Shown: one piece after another, positions 8,425-16,654 of the stretch
How the letters are laid out: each line of letters opens with the position of its first letter
Position numbering within the stretch: the stretch's first letter is position 1
NCBI GenBank assembly: GCA_963700475.1
Contig: CAVOXR010000010.1
Span: 62,001-126,000, forward strand
Direction: 5' to 3'
DNA length: 64,000 nt
From: Prado023 sp963700475
GTDB taxonomy: Bacteria; Actinomycetota; Actinomycetes; S36-B12; CAIYMF01
Made by a program: the position numbers and the translations under genes
Notes under the pieces: model-generated
Seen by the model: the letters and a program-made list of their open reading frames with translations, nothing else
Told to the model about the DNA's origin: nothing
Database searches by the model: none

Positions 8425-9516
8425 TCAGGCCAGTGACTCGACCGAGGCCTGGACCTTCGCGAGCAGCTCGCCGGTGATCGGCACGTAGCCGATGCCCTCG
8501 AGGATGCCCTGGCCCTCGGGGCTGGCGGTGTACTGCAGGAACGGCTTCACAACTGCCAGCTGGTCCGCCGGCAGGCCCTTCGAGCAGGTGATCTCGTAGG
8601 TGACCAGGACGATCGGGTAGGCACCGGCCGTGCTGATGGTCGGGTCGAGCTGCAGGGCAAGGTCCTCGCCCTCACCGACGACGGTCGCCGCCGCGATGCT
8701 CGTCGCGGCGTTGGCCGAGGTCGCCTCGACCGCACCGCCGCCGTTGTCGACCTGGGCCGCCTTCAGCGAGGTGCCGTCGACGAACGAGAGCTCGACATAG
8801 CCGATCGAGTTGGGGGTCGAGGTCAGGGAGGAGGCGACGCCGTCGCTGCCCTTGGAGCCCTGGCCACCGGGTGCCGTCCAGGCCTTGCCGACCTCGTAGG
8901 TCCAGATGTCGGGGGCGGTTGCCGACAGGTAGCTGGTGAAGTTGGCGGTGGTGCCGGACTCATCGCTGCGGTGGAACTGGGCGATGGCGGCGTCGGGCAG
9001 GGTCACCCCGGAGTTGAGGTCGGCGATCTTCGGGTCGTTCCACTTGGTGATCGTGCTGTTGAAGATCCCGGCGATGACCTCGGGGGTCAGGGTCAGCGTG
9101 TCGACACCCTCGACGTTGTAGGCCACGGCGATCGCGCCACCCACCATCGGGATGTTGATGGCCTTGCCACCGGTGCAGCGGGCGTCAGCACCGGTCTGCT
9201 CCTCGGGCTTGAGCGCGGAGTCCGAGCCCGCGAAGGAGGTCTGGTTGTTGATGAAGTCCTGGATGCCGGCGCCCGACCCGTTGGCCTGGTAGTCGATCGT
9301 GACATCGGGGTTCGCGGTCTGGAAGGCGTTGACCCACTCGGCCATGGCGTTCTTCTGCGCCGAGGAGCCGGAGGCCTTGATGCTGCCGGAGATCCCGGAG
9401 CCCGCGGCGCCGCTGGCGCCGGTGTCGCTGGTGGAGCCGGAGTCACTGCACCCGGCGAGTGTGAGGGCGAGGGCCGCCGAGATGGCGGCGCCCGCGACGA
9501 GGCGGCGATTCTTCAC
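8425..9516 (-). CDS. pstS: Phosphate-binding lipoprotein PstS
   Basis: 363 residues. The GTG start has AGGAG eight bases upstream. A lipoprotein signal is clear: basic N-terminus, hydrophobic core and lipobox LAGC with Cys23, so it is anchored outside the membrane. Phosphate-site segments of PstS are visible: KASGSSAQ near the mature N-terminus, FAGSDSALKPEE and HRSDESGTTANF. It is first in pstSCAB and preceded by a PHO box, so induction on phosphate starvation is expected. The Ser/Gly-rich linker after Cys23 is normal. Confidence 0.97.
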   Translation of the reverse strand: MKNRRLVAGAAISAALALTLAGCSDSGSTSDTGASGAAGSGISGSIKASGSSAQKNAMAEWVNAFQTANPDVTIDYQANGSGAGIQDFINNQTSFAGSDSALKPEEQTGADARCTGGKAINIPMVGGAIAVAYNVEGVDTLTLTPEVIAGIFNSTITKWNDPKIADLNSGVTLPDAAIAQFHRSDESGTTANFTSYLSATAPDIWTYEVGKAWTAPGGQGSKGSDGVASSLTSTPNSIGYVELSFVDGTSLKAAQVDNGGGAVEATSANAATSIAAATVVGEGEDLALQLDPTISTAGAYPIVLVTYEITCSKGLPADQLAVVKPFLQYTASPEGQGILEGIGYVPITGELLAKVQASVESLA

Positions 9517-9598
9517 CGTGATGCTCCTGAGTGTGATCGTTGTGTCAGGTGGACGGCTGTGACGTTAGAGCGACATCCCGAATGGCTGGGGGAGCGTC

Positions 9599-9616
9599 GA
9601 TGAACGAGGGATGAAC
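9599..9616 (-). promoter_or_regulatory. PHO box (PhoP-type operator) upstream of pstS
   Basis: On the - strand two GTTCATC copies are spaced by CCTC, an 11-base period identical to the Streptomyces PHO-box layout (GTTCACC direct repeats). It lies about 85-100 bases before the pstS start and in the same orientation as the gene. The match is exact in both units. Confidence 0.8.
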
Positions 9617-9721
9617 TCGCGCTGTGCGATTGGCGATGCGACCACATGGCCGCCTGTGATTTCGGACACAGCCGCCCGCCTCCGGGCGCTGGCAGCACGC
9701 GCCCCCGGGCACGTCCCGGCG

Positions 9722-10624
9722 TCAACCGGTCGGGAAGACTCCCGCGCGCGGCAGGTACGCAGGCAGGTCCCGGCCAAGCTGCGCGCCGAGCCACTGGCTG
9801 GCCGCGATCGCCGCCTCGAGGTCGACACCCGTCTCGTACCCGCTGCGGTGCAATGCGTAGACGAGGTCCTCGGTTGCGATGTTCCCCGTGGCACGTGGGG
9901 CGAACGGGCAGCCGCCGATACCCCCGAGGCTGGCGTCCAGGACCGTGACCCCGGCATCCGCGGCAGCCAGCGCGTTGGCGTACCCGGTGTTGCGCGTGTT
10001 GTGGAAGTGCGCGCGCAGGGGCAGGTCGCCGATGAGCCCACGCACCGCGGCCACGCGGGTGGACACGTCCCTGGGCACCGCAACCCCGATGGTGTCGGCG
10101 ATCGCGACCTCCTTGACACCGGTCGCGGCGACCAGCTCGACCACACGGCGGACCCTGTCCACCGTGACCTCGCCGGAGAAGGGGCAGCCGAACGCCACCG
10201 ACAGAGTCACCGTGGGGATGATCCCGGCCGCACGGGCCAGGGGCACGACCTCGGCGACGACCGCGATCGCCTGCTCGGAGGTCATGCCCTGATTGGCCTG
10301 CGAGAACTCGTCGGTGACGCTCACGACGCAGTTGACCTCGTCGACGCCGGTGGCCGCCGCCCGGTGGAACCCACGGGTGTTGAGCACCAGCCCGATCCAC
10401 GACGACGGGCCCTCGACGGCCGACTTCACGCCGGCCACGACGGCCTCCCCGTCAGCCATCTGCGGGACCAGCGTGGGGTTGACGAAGGAGGCGATCTCCG
10501 CCCGGCGCAGGCCCGCCGACGCGCACCGTGAGATGAGCTCGACCTTCTGCTCGGTGCTCAGCCGGGCGGAGTCGTTCTGGAGCCCGTCGCGCGCACTGAC
10601 CTCGACGATCTGGATCGCGGTCAC
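9722..10624 (-). CDS. mvaB: Hydroxymethylglutaryl-CoA lyase family protein
   Basis: 300 residues. The TIM-barrel lyase cleaves HMG-CoA to acetoacetate and acetyl-CoA, in leucine or ketone-body catabolism. Visible are the catalytic start VEVSARDGLQND (Arg-Asp), the metal-binding RAHFHNTRNTG and the signature GGCPFAPRATGN with the catalytic Cys. The gene starts four bases after the copZ-like gene stop, so it may be read from that promoter. A relative acting on another 3-hydroxyacyl-CoA cannot be excluded. Confidence 0.88.
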   Translation of the reverse strand: MTAIQIVEVSARDGLQNDSARLSTEQKVELISRCASAGLRRAEIASFVNPTLVPQMADGEAVVAGVKSAVEGPSSWIGLVLNTRGFHRAAATGVDEVNCVVSVTDEFSQANQGMTSEQAIAVVAEVVPLARAAGIIPTVTLSVAFGCPFSGEVTVDRVRRVVELVAATGVKEVAIADTIGVAVPRDVSTRVAAVRGLIGDLPLRAHFHNTRNTGYANALAAADAGVTVLDASLGGIGGCPFAPRATGNIATEDLVYALHRSGYETGVDLEAAIAASQWLGAQLGRDLPAYLPRAGVFPTG

Positions 10625-10628
10625 CCGA

Positions 10629-10832
10629 TCAGACCAGCGCGTATCCGGCTTCGTCCACCGCAGCCGCCATCTGCTCGCGGGTCGGGTCTGCGGCAGCTGC
10701 CACCGTCACCGCGCCGGTCTCCAGGTCGACCTCGACGGACTCGACGCCCTCGATGGCCGACACCTCCTCGGTGACCGCCTTCACGCAGTGCCCGCAGGTC
10801 ATTCCGGTGACTGTCCAGTTGCTCGTCGACAT
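10629..10832 (-). CDS. CopZ-like heavy-metal-associated (HMA) domain protein
   Basis: 67 residues, a single HMA ferredoxin-like domain. The metal site is MTCGHC (Cys13, Cys16) and the rest follows the family (IEGVESVEVDLETGAVTV). Such proteins bind Cu(I) and pass it to P-type ATPases or buffer it. The ATG at 10832 is preferred over a longer upstream extension because the domain begins at once and a -10 TACCCT lies six bases upstream, suggesting a leaderless message. No copper ATPase is nearby, so its partner is not in this window. Confidence 0.9.
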   Translation of the reverse strand: MSTSNWTVTGMTCGHCVKAVTEEVSAIEGVESVEVDLETGAVTVAAAADPTREQMAAAVDEAGYALV

Positions 10833-10838
10833 GCCCCA

Positions 10839-10844
10839 AGGGTA
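10839..10844 (-). promoter_or_regulatory. -10 of the copZ-like gene (leaderless)
   Basis: TACCCT on the - strand followed by six bases and the ATG. Divergent to TAGGGT at 10864-10869 serving the small + strand gene. Confidence 0.55.
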
Positions 10845-10892
10845 CTCGTTCATCTGGGACGCGTAGGGTGCGGCCAACGGAGGTGGTAGGCA

Positions 10893-11066
10893 ATGGGGAA
10901 GGACGGCAAGGGTGAGAGCCCCTTGCACCTGGTCGAGAAGGGCAACTTCACTCAGGCGCGCTGCGAGTGCGGGTGGAACGGTCCGGGCCGACGATCCCGC
11001 AAGAAGGCCCGCGACGATGCCGCAGCCCACCTCGAGGAGCGCTGCAAGGCCTTCAGGAAGAAGTAG
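10893..11066 (+). CDS. Small Cys/His protein (57 residues), unknown function
   Basis: ATG at 10893 with a strong GGAGGTGGT six bases or so upstream and a -10-like TAGGGT at 10864-10869. The protein is basic and has Cys24-Glu-Cys26 followed by Gly-Trp, then His46 and Cys51: a CxC...HxxxxC spacing that could hold zinc. Codon third positions are strongly G/C, as in real genes here. I do not recognise a named family. It is divergent from the CopZ-like gene by about 60 bases, which may be coincidence. Confidence 0.7.
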   Translation: MGKDGKGESPLHLVEKGNFTQARCECGWNGPGRRSRKKARDDAAAHLEERCKAFRKK

Positions 11067-11201
11067 CCCCCGGCCTGCCACGGCCCCCCGCCGTTGCGCG
11101 CAGGTCCGCCCCCTCCGCCACTTCGTCCGCTATCGCGCGGCCCACACTCGAGTTGGTCCGCTTCTGCGACCGCCAATCGTCGCGAATCCGGACGGCGCGA
11201 A

Positions 11202-11229
11202 GGCTGGCCCCGGCGAGAGCGGGGCAGCC
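11202..11229 (-). terminator. Terminator-like hairpin after glgC
   Basis: GGCTGGCCCCG pairs with CGGGGCAGCC (one bulged G) around a 7-base loop, seven bases beyond the glgC stop. No T-run, as is common in high-GC actinobacteria. Confidence 0.55.
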
Positions 11230-11236
11230 CCCACCG

Positions 11237-12454
11237 TCAGATCGTGATGCCCTTGCCCACGGCGACGATGCCCGCGTCGGACACGGTGAACCGCTCGCGG
11301 TCGGCGTCGAGGTGCACGCCCACCTGGGCCCCGTCGGGGACCACCACGTTCTTGTCCAGGATCGTGTTGCGCACGACCGCACCCCGCCCGATCCGCACAC
11401 CGGGCATCAGGACCGCGCCCTCCACGTAGGCGCCCTGCAGGACGCGGACGTCCTGGGACAGCACCGACGAGCGGACATGCCCCCCGGCGATGACCGAGCC
11501 GGCACCGATGATCGACTCGTGGGCGTTGCCACCCTCGACGAACTTCGCCGGCGGTGGCGATCCGAGCGACGACGTGATGATCGGCCACTCGCGGTTGTAC
11601 AGGTTGAAGATCGGGTGGACGCTCACGAGGTCCATGTGCGCCTCGTGGTAGGCGTCGATCGAGCCCACGTCCTTCCAGTAGCCCCGATCCCGCTCGGTCT
11701 GCCCCGGGATCTCGTTGGTGCCGAAGTCGTAGACGTGCGCCAGTCCCTGCGCGGTCAGCGCCGGGATGATGTTGCCGCCCATGTCGTGGACGGACGCATC
11801 GTCAGCGGCGTCGGCGCGCAGCGTGTCGACCAGCCAGTCGCGGGTGAAGATGTAGTTGCCCATCGAGATGAACGACTCGTCCGGCGAGCCGGGAACCGCG
11901 GGCGGGTCGGCGACCTTCTCGTGGAACCCCGTGATCTTGGTCGAGTCCGCGGCCTGCTCGATGACGCCGAACTCGGAGGCCTCGGACCGGGGCTTGCGGA
12001 TGCCGGCGACTGTCACGGCAGCCCCGGTGTCGATGTGCTGCTCGAGCATCTGGCGCGGGTCCATCCGGTAGATGTTGTCCGCGCCGAACACCAGCAGGTA
12101 GTCCGGGTCCTCGTCCTCGATGAGGTTCATGCTCTGGTAGATGGCGTCAGCCGATCCCGTGTACCAGCGCGGGCCGAGCCGCTGCTGCGCCGGAACAGCC
12201 GTGACGTAGTCGCCGAGGATCGCTGGCATGGCCCATGTCTGGGTCACGTGCCGGTCCAGGGAGTGCGACTTGTACTGGGTGAGCACGGCAATGCGCGCGA
12301 ACCCGGCGTTGACCAGGTTGCTCAGGACGAAGTCGATGAGCCGGTAGGAGCCCCCGAACGGGACTGCTGGCTTGGCGCGATCGGCGGTCAGGGGCATCAG
12401 CCGCTTGCCCTCTCCGCCGGCGAGGACGATTCCGAGTACGCGAGGGTTTGGCAT
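11237..12454 (-). CDS. glgC: Glucose-1-phosphate adenylyltransferase GlgC
   Basis: 405 residues. It makes ADP-glucose from glucose-1-phosphate and ATP. The N-terminus has the nucleotide loop AGGEGKRLMPLTADRAKPAV and the sugar-binding FGGSYRLIDF; the C-terminal third is a left-handed beta-helix with hexapeptide repeats. The ATG at 12454 is preferred to an upstream GTG because a -10 TACCGT lies exactly seven bases before it (leaderless). It is divergent from the glycosyltransferase gene glgM, the arrangement found in mycobacteria, and supplies that enzyme's donor. Confidence 0.96.
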   Translation of the reverse strand: MPNPRVLGIVLAGGEGKRLMPLTADRAKPAVPFGGSYRLIDFVLSNLVNAGFARIAVLTQYKSHSLDRHVTQTWAMPAILGDYVTAVPAQQRLGPRWYTGSADAIYQSMNLIEDEDPDYLLVFGADNIYRMDPRQMLEQHIDTGAAVTVAGIRKPRSEASEFGVIEQAADSTKITGFHEKVADPPAVPGSPDESFISMGNYIFTRDWLVDTLRADAADDASVHDMGGNIIPALTAQGLAHVYDFGTNEIPGQTERDRGYWKDVGSIDAYHEAHMDLVSVHPIFNLYNREWPIITSSLGSPPPAKFVEGGNAHESIIGAGSVIAGGHVRSSVLSQDVRVLQGAYVEGAVLMPGVRIGRGAVVRNTILDKNVVVPDGAQVGVHLDADRERFTVSDAGIVAVGKGITI

Positions 12455-12461
12455 GGCAGCC

Positions 12462-12467
12462 ACGGTA
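12462..12467 (-). promoter_or_regulatory. -10 of glgC (leaderless)
   Basis: TACCGT on the - strand, seven bases before the glgC ATG, so transcription would start at or next to the start codon. Confidence 0.55.
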
Positions 12468-12539
12468 GTCACCGGACCGCCCGCATGGCGCGGCGGGCGG
12501 GGGCGTCCGGGCAGCGCGCATCCTGCCCGTGCCCGGTCC

Positions 12540-12545
12540 TAGGCT
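12540..12545 (+). promoter_or_regulatory. -10 of glgM (leaderless)
   Basis: TAGGCT followed by seven bases and ATG at 12553; no ribosome binding site would fit in the transcript. Confidence 0.55.
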
Positions 12546-12552
12546 GCCGGGC

Positions 12553-13722
12553 ATGAGAATCGGATTGCTGACAAGGGAATGGCCCCCGGAGGCCTACGGC
12601 GGTGCCGGCGTTCACGTCGAGTACCTCGCGCGCGAGCTGCGCAAGCTCATCGACGTCGATGTGCAGTGCTGGGGAGCGCCGCGCCCCGACGCCAACGCCC
12701 ATCAGGTGCCCGAGACCCTGGCCGGGGCCAATGCCTCACTGCAGACCATGGGGATCTCCCTGGCGATGGTGGCCGCCAGCGAGGGGGTGGACCTGCTGCA
12801 CTCGCACACCTGGTACGCCAACTTCGCCGGGCATGCCGGCGGCATCTTCCTCGACGTGCCCCACGTCATCTCGGCGCACTCCCTGGAGCCCAAGCGGCCG
12901 TGGAAGGCCGAGCAGCTCGGCGGCGGCTATCGGCTGTCGTCGTGGGTGGAGAAGACGGCCTACGAGGGCGCGGACCGGATCATCGCAGTCAGCCACGGGA
13001 TGCGTGGCGACGTGTTGGAGTCCTACCCCGACGTGGACCCGGCGAAGGTCGACGTGGTCCACAACGGGATCGACACCGAGCTCTACCAGCCCGACCGGAA
13101 CACCGACCTGATCGAGTCGGTCGGGATCGACCCGAGCCGCCCGTACGTGCTGTTCGTGGGCCGGATCACCCGCCAGAAGGGCATCGCGCACCTGCTCAAG
13201 GCAGCCGCCCAGATGGACCCGGACATCCCCCTGGTGCTGATTGCCTCATCCCCGGACACCCCCGAGCTCGGGGCCGAGGTGGAGGCCGGCGTGGCCGCGC
13301 TGCGGGCCAGCAAGGGCGAGGCCAACATGATCTGGGTCAACGAGCACCTCAGCCGGGCGCACCTGGTCCAGGCCCTGACCCACGCGGGCGCATTCGCCTG
13401 CCCATCGGTGTACGAGCCGCTGGGCATCGTGAACCTCGAGGCCATGGCGTGCGAGACGGCCGTCGTGGCCAGCGACGTCGGAGGTATCCCGGAGGTCGTC
13501 GTCGAGGGCGAGACCGGTCACCTCGTGCACTACGACGAGTCCGACCCGGTCGGCTTCGAGACGTCCGTGGCCGACGCGCTCACCAAGGTCATGTCCGACC
13601 CGGCCAAGGCCGCGGCCATGGGCGTGGCCGGACGCCAGCGCGCCGTGGACGAGTTCGGCTGGGACAAGATCGCGCGGATCACGGTCGACGTCTACCAGAA
13701 GGCGATCGACGGACGAGGATGA
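12553..13722 (+). CDS. glgM: Maltose-1-phosphate / glycogen synthase, GlgM (GlgA) type
   Basis: 389 residues. The N-terminus MRIGLLTREWPPEAYGGAGV is that of the actinobacterial GlgA family; the C-terminal GT-B half has FVGRITRQKGI and the donor-binding YEPLGIVNLEAMACE. In mycobacteria the orthologue (GlgM) uses ADP-glucose and glucose-1-phosphate to form maltose-1-phosphate for the GlgE route. The partner glgC is divergent. Whether this one also extends glucan directly cannot be told. glgE and treS are not in the window. Confidence 0.92.
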   Translation: MRIGLLTREWPPEAYGGAGVHVEYLARELRKLIDVDVQCWGAPRPDANAHQVPETLAGANASLQTMGISLAMVAASEGVDLLHSHTWYANFAGHAGGIFLDVPHVISAHSLEPKRPWKAEQLGGGYRLSSWVEKTAYEGADRIIAVSHGMRGDVLESYPDVDPAKVDVVHNGIDTELYQPDRNTDLIESVGIDPSRPYVLFVGRITRQKGIAHLLKAAAQMDPDIPLVLIASSPDTPELGAEVEAGVAALRASKGEANMIWVNEHLSRAHLVQALTHAGAFACPSVYEPLGIVNLEAMACETAVVASDVGGIPEVVVEGETGHLVHYDESDPVGFETSVADALTKVMSDPAKAAAMGVAGRQRAVDEFGWDKIARITVDVYQKAIDGRG

Positions 13723-13740
13723 CCCAACCCGGAGGACCGC

Positions 13741-15252
13741 ATGCCTGAGTTCGACCCCCAGCGCGGGATCGACTTCCCGATCACCAGGGGCCAGCAGTCG
13801 TCGATGGGCACCGGGCGGGCTGTGTTCGCCGATGCCGCGCGCGCGACCGACGCTGAACTCGCCGGACGGATCGAGGAGACCGAGAACTGGCGCAAGGGGT
13901 ACATGGCCCCGGCCCGCGACCTGGTCGTCTCCGGACTGAAGGCCGGCGGCGGATCCGTTGCCATGAGCCGGGATGGTCTGGACTCCCTCTACCGGCAGTT
14001 CGAGTTCACCCGGGACGGCAGGGTCACGGGTATCGCCGATGCCTTCGCGGCCCATACCGAGCCCCACTTCGCGACCGCAGAGGTCGTGGGCAGGGGGCGC
14101 GGGGTCGCGGACCTCGTCATCCCCTACCACGGTCGCAAGCTGGCGGGGGCGGACCTGCGCCACCAGCTCGACGTGTGGGTCGCCAACGGGATCGTGGAGC
14201 CGAGCTTCGCGCACGCCCTGGAGACGGTGATGGCCCACCCCGAGTGGCTTGACCTCACGGGCGTGGACTTCGCGGTGCTCGGGGCAGGCGCCGAGATGGG
14301 GCCGCTGGCCTGCCTCTTGGACTGGGGCGCCACGGTGTGGGCAGTCGACCTGCCGCGACCGGAGCTCTGGCGGCGCCTGATCGCCGACGCCGAGGGCCGG
14401 GCCGGGAAGCTGAAGGTCCCCGTCCCGATCGACGGGCCGGACCGGACCCGGCTCGAGGGTTCAGCGCTTGCGGCCGTCGCCGGCGCGGACCTGCTCACGC
14501 AGGCTCCGGAGGTCCGAACCTGGCTCGCGGGCATCGGTCGGCCCTTCACCCTGGGCAACTACGTGTACGCCGACGGCCCGCTGCACGTGCGGGTGTCCCT
14601 GGCCATCGATGCCATCAGCATGGACCTGGTCCGCGGCGGCCACGACGTGATGCTGGCCTGGCTGGCCACGCCCACTGACGTCTTCGCGGCGCCCATCGAG
14701 GCGGTCGAGGAGTCGCGGCGACGCTGGCGGTCAGCCGGCGTCTGGCGCTACGCCCGGTCCCCCATGCGCCTGGCGGGGCAGTTCGAGAAGAACTACCCGG
14801 ACACTGTGTTCACCTCGACCGGCGTCGAGTTCGGCATCTGCGACTGCCTGGTCGGCCAGCAGGGACCCAACTACCTGCTCGCCAAGCGACTGCAGCGCTG
14901 GCGCGCGATGGCCGCGCGCGAGGACGGGGTCAGGGTGTCGCTGAACGTCGCGCCGAGCACCCGGACCAAGTCGGTGATCAAGAACAAGGCGCTGGCCGCG
15001 GCCTACGCCGGCGCAGGTCGCTTCGGCCTGGAGATCTTCGAGCCGGATACGTCCAACGCGATCATGGCGGCCCTGCTCGTGCACGACCTGCGCAACCCGG
15101 CGTCCACCGCGAACCCGACGGTGCCCATCTCGCACCCGATGCAGCTGTTCGTCGATGGGTCGTGCCACGGCGGGCTGTGGCGCTCGGAGTACGCGGCGCG
15201 GTCGGTGCTCGGGATCGCCGCCGTCGCCGGCATGTTCGAGCGCAACGCCTGA
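13741..15252 (+). CDS. Unrecognised 503-residue protein with a Rossmann-like core
   Basis: ATG at 13741 with GGAGGA upstream, 18 bases after glgM, so likely the same transcript. I do not recognise a characterised family. Around residue 176-195 there is a glycine-rich nucleotide-binding style loop, FAVLGAGAEMGPLACLLDWG, followed by TVWAVDLPRP, which looks like a beta-alpha-beta Rossmann unit with an acidic residue ending strand two. No signal peptide; two or three moderately hydrophobic stretches only. Codon use is like its neighbours. A dehydrogenase or methyltransferase-like role is possible but not shown. Confidence 0.85.
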   Translation: MPEFDPQRGIDFPITRGQQSSMGTGRAVFADAARATDAELAGRIEETENWRKGYMAPARDLVVSGLKAGGGSVAMSRDGLDSLYRQFEFTRDGRVTGIADAFAAHTEPHFATAEVVGRGRGVADLVIPYHGRKLAGADLRHQLDVWVANGIVEPSFAHALETVMAHPEWLDLTGVDFAVLGAGAEMGPLACLLDWGATVWAVDLPRPELWRRLIADAEGRAGKLKVPVPIDGPDRTRLEGSALAAVAGADLLTQAPEVRTWLAGIGRPFTLGNYVYADGPLHVRVSLAIDAISMDLVRGGHDVMLAWLATPTDVFAAPIEAVEESRRRWRSAGVWRYARSPMRLAGQFEKNYPDTVFTSTGVEFGICDCLVGQQGPNYLLAKRLQRWRAMAAREDGVRVSLNVAPSTRTKSVIKNKALAAAYAGAGRFGLEIFEPDTSNAIMAALLVHDLRNPASTANPTVPISHPMQLFVDGSCHGGLWRSEYAARSVLGIAAVAGMFERNA

Positions 15253-15270
15253 TCGGGGGCTGGCAGCGGG

Positions 15271-15399
15271 CTAGGACCCCTTGACGTCCAACGCCGCGCG
15301 CAGATCGTCGACGACGGCGCCCCACCATGCCCGAAGCTGCTCCTCGGTCATGTCCCAGGATTCCGGGGGTCGGATCTCGAGGCTGGCCATGATGGCCAT
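15271..15399 (-). CDS. Possible small protein (42 residues)
   Basis: A short - strand frame from ATG at 15399 (or the second ATG at 15390) to TAG. The peptide has a protein-like C-terminal half (WDMTEEQLRAWWGAVVDDL), amphipathic and acidic. The ribosome binding site is weak. It occupies the otherwise empty 309-base gap between the 503-residue gene and the hydrolase gene. It may be spurious. Confidence 0.4.
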   Translation of the reverse strand: MAIMASLEIRPPESWDMTEEQLRAWWGAVVDDLRAALDVKGS

Positions 15400-15561
15400 C
15401 GTGGCAGGCCCACCCCCGGCGTCGCTCGCTGACGGAGAGCGCGATCTCACCGGGTCGTTGATCGCCGAGAGCGGTGTCCTCCGCGCTCAGGCCCTACCGT
15501 GAGGGCTATCCACCCGACGCACGGCCGAACCTCGGCCCCGACCTCTGCGAAAGGCCCGCAC

Positions 15562-16482
15562 ATGAGCATCGACTCCTTGCACAGAGCCATACCCGAGCAC
15601 CTGGAGCACAGGATCACCACTGCGGACGGCCGCACCCTCGCGGTGGCCGAGTGGGGAGATCCCGACGGCCTGCCACTGCTCGGCGTGCACGGGACCCCGG
15701 GCAGCCGGATCAGCTGGTGGGAGGACCCCACCATCTACGCCAGGCACGGGCTGCGCCGCCTGTCCGTGGACCGTGCCGGGTACGGCGACTCCACGCGTGA
15801 CCCTGGCAGGGCCGTGGTGGACTTCGTCGCCGACATCGTCGCGATCGCCGATGCCCTGGGGGTGGATCGCTTCGCCATCACCGGCGGTTCCGGGGGTGGT
15901 CCGCACGTGCTGGCGTGCGCGGCGCTGCTGCCCGATCGCGTCCTGCGCTGCCTGGCCCAGGTCTCGGTAGCGCCGTTCGGGGAGGGCGGATTGCCGAGGG
16001 ACCAGTGGTTGGCCGGGATGACCCTGGGCAACGTCGCCGAGTTCGAGGCAGCGCTCGTGGGCGAGGCGACGATCCGCCAGCTCTGCATGGCCGAGCGCGG
16101 CCCCATGCTCGACCGGATCGGGGCCGGGGACCCGAACATCCTCGGGTCCAACTACGACATGGCCGACGCCGACCGCGAGCAGATGCTGCGCCACCGGGTG
16201 CGCATGTCCGCGCAGCTGCTCGAGGCGCTCAAGGACGGCGTTGACGGCTGGGTCGACGACGACCTGGCCTTCGTGAAGCCGTGGGGCTTCGACGTGGCTG
16301 ACATCCGGGTGCCGGTCCGGCTGGTCTACGGCCGCGCGGACACGCTGGTGCCCGGTCCGCACGGCGACTGGCTGGCCGCGCACATCCCGGGCGCGGTGGC
16401 GGAGGTCAGCGAGGTCGGGCACATGGGCAGTGACGACGACGTCGAACGCCACCACGCCTGGCTGGCCGGCGAGTGGTCCTAG
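15562..16482 (+). CDS. Alpha/beta hydrolase
   Basis: 306 residues, cytoplasmic. Canonical alpha/beta fold: oxyanion segment GVHGTPGSR near the N-terminus, nucleophile elbow GGSGGG (Ser110), a lid insertion, and GRADTLVPG plus EVGHMG carrying the likely acid and His. The ATG at 15562 is preferred to a GTG at 15499 since the domain starts soon after it and GAAAGG lies upstream. Substrate unknown. Its stop overlaps by two bases that of a possible 30-residue frame on the other strand. Confidence 0.85.
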   Translation: MSIDSLHRAIPEHLEHRITTADGRTLAVAEWGDPDGLPLLGVHGTPGSRISWWEDPTIYARHGLRRLSVDRAGYGDSTRDPGRAVVDFVADIVAIADALGVDRFAITGGSGGGPHVLACAALLPDRVLRCLAQVSVAPFGEGGLPRDQWLAGMTLGNVAEFEAALVGEATIRQLCMAERGPMLDRIGAGDPNILGSNYDMADADREQMLRHRVRMSAQLLEALKDGVDGWVDDDLAFVKPWGFDVADIRVPVRLVYGRADTLVPGPHGDWLAAHIPGAVAEVSEVGHMGSDDDVERHHAWLAGEWS

Positions 16483-16571
16483 CCACCTGGTGCCCCTGAC
16501 GACAGGGACGACCCGCAGTTCTCGGAGCACCCCCCGGGGACGTCGTCCCACTCCTTGGTCGTGGTGGCCAC
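16479..16571 (-). CDS. Candidate 30-residue Cys-containing peptide
   Basis: GTG at 16571 to TAG at 16479-16481. The peptide has an acidic-aromatic N-terminal half (KEWDDVPGG) and a CSENCGSS motif (Cys-x3-Cys), with G/C-rich third codon positions for most of its length. No good ribosome site or -10 was found, so it may not be translated. Confidence 0.28.
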   Translation of the reverse strand: MATTTKEWDDVPGGCSENCGSSLSSGAPGG

Positions 16572-16654
16572 ACCGTCGGGCGGTCGGGACCTCAGGCCCT
16601 GTCCAGGGACGGACGCGGGAATAGCGTGGGCTGTGCCATAGAAGGAGGTCCACC

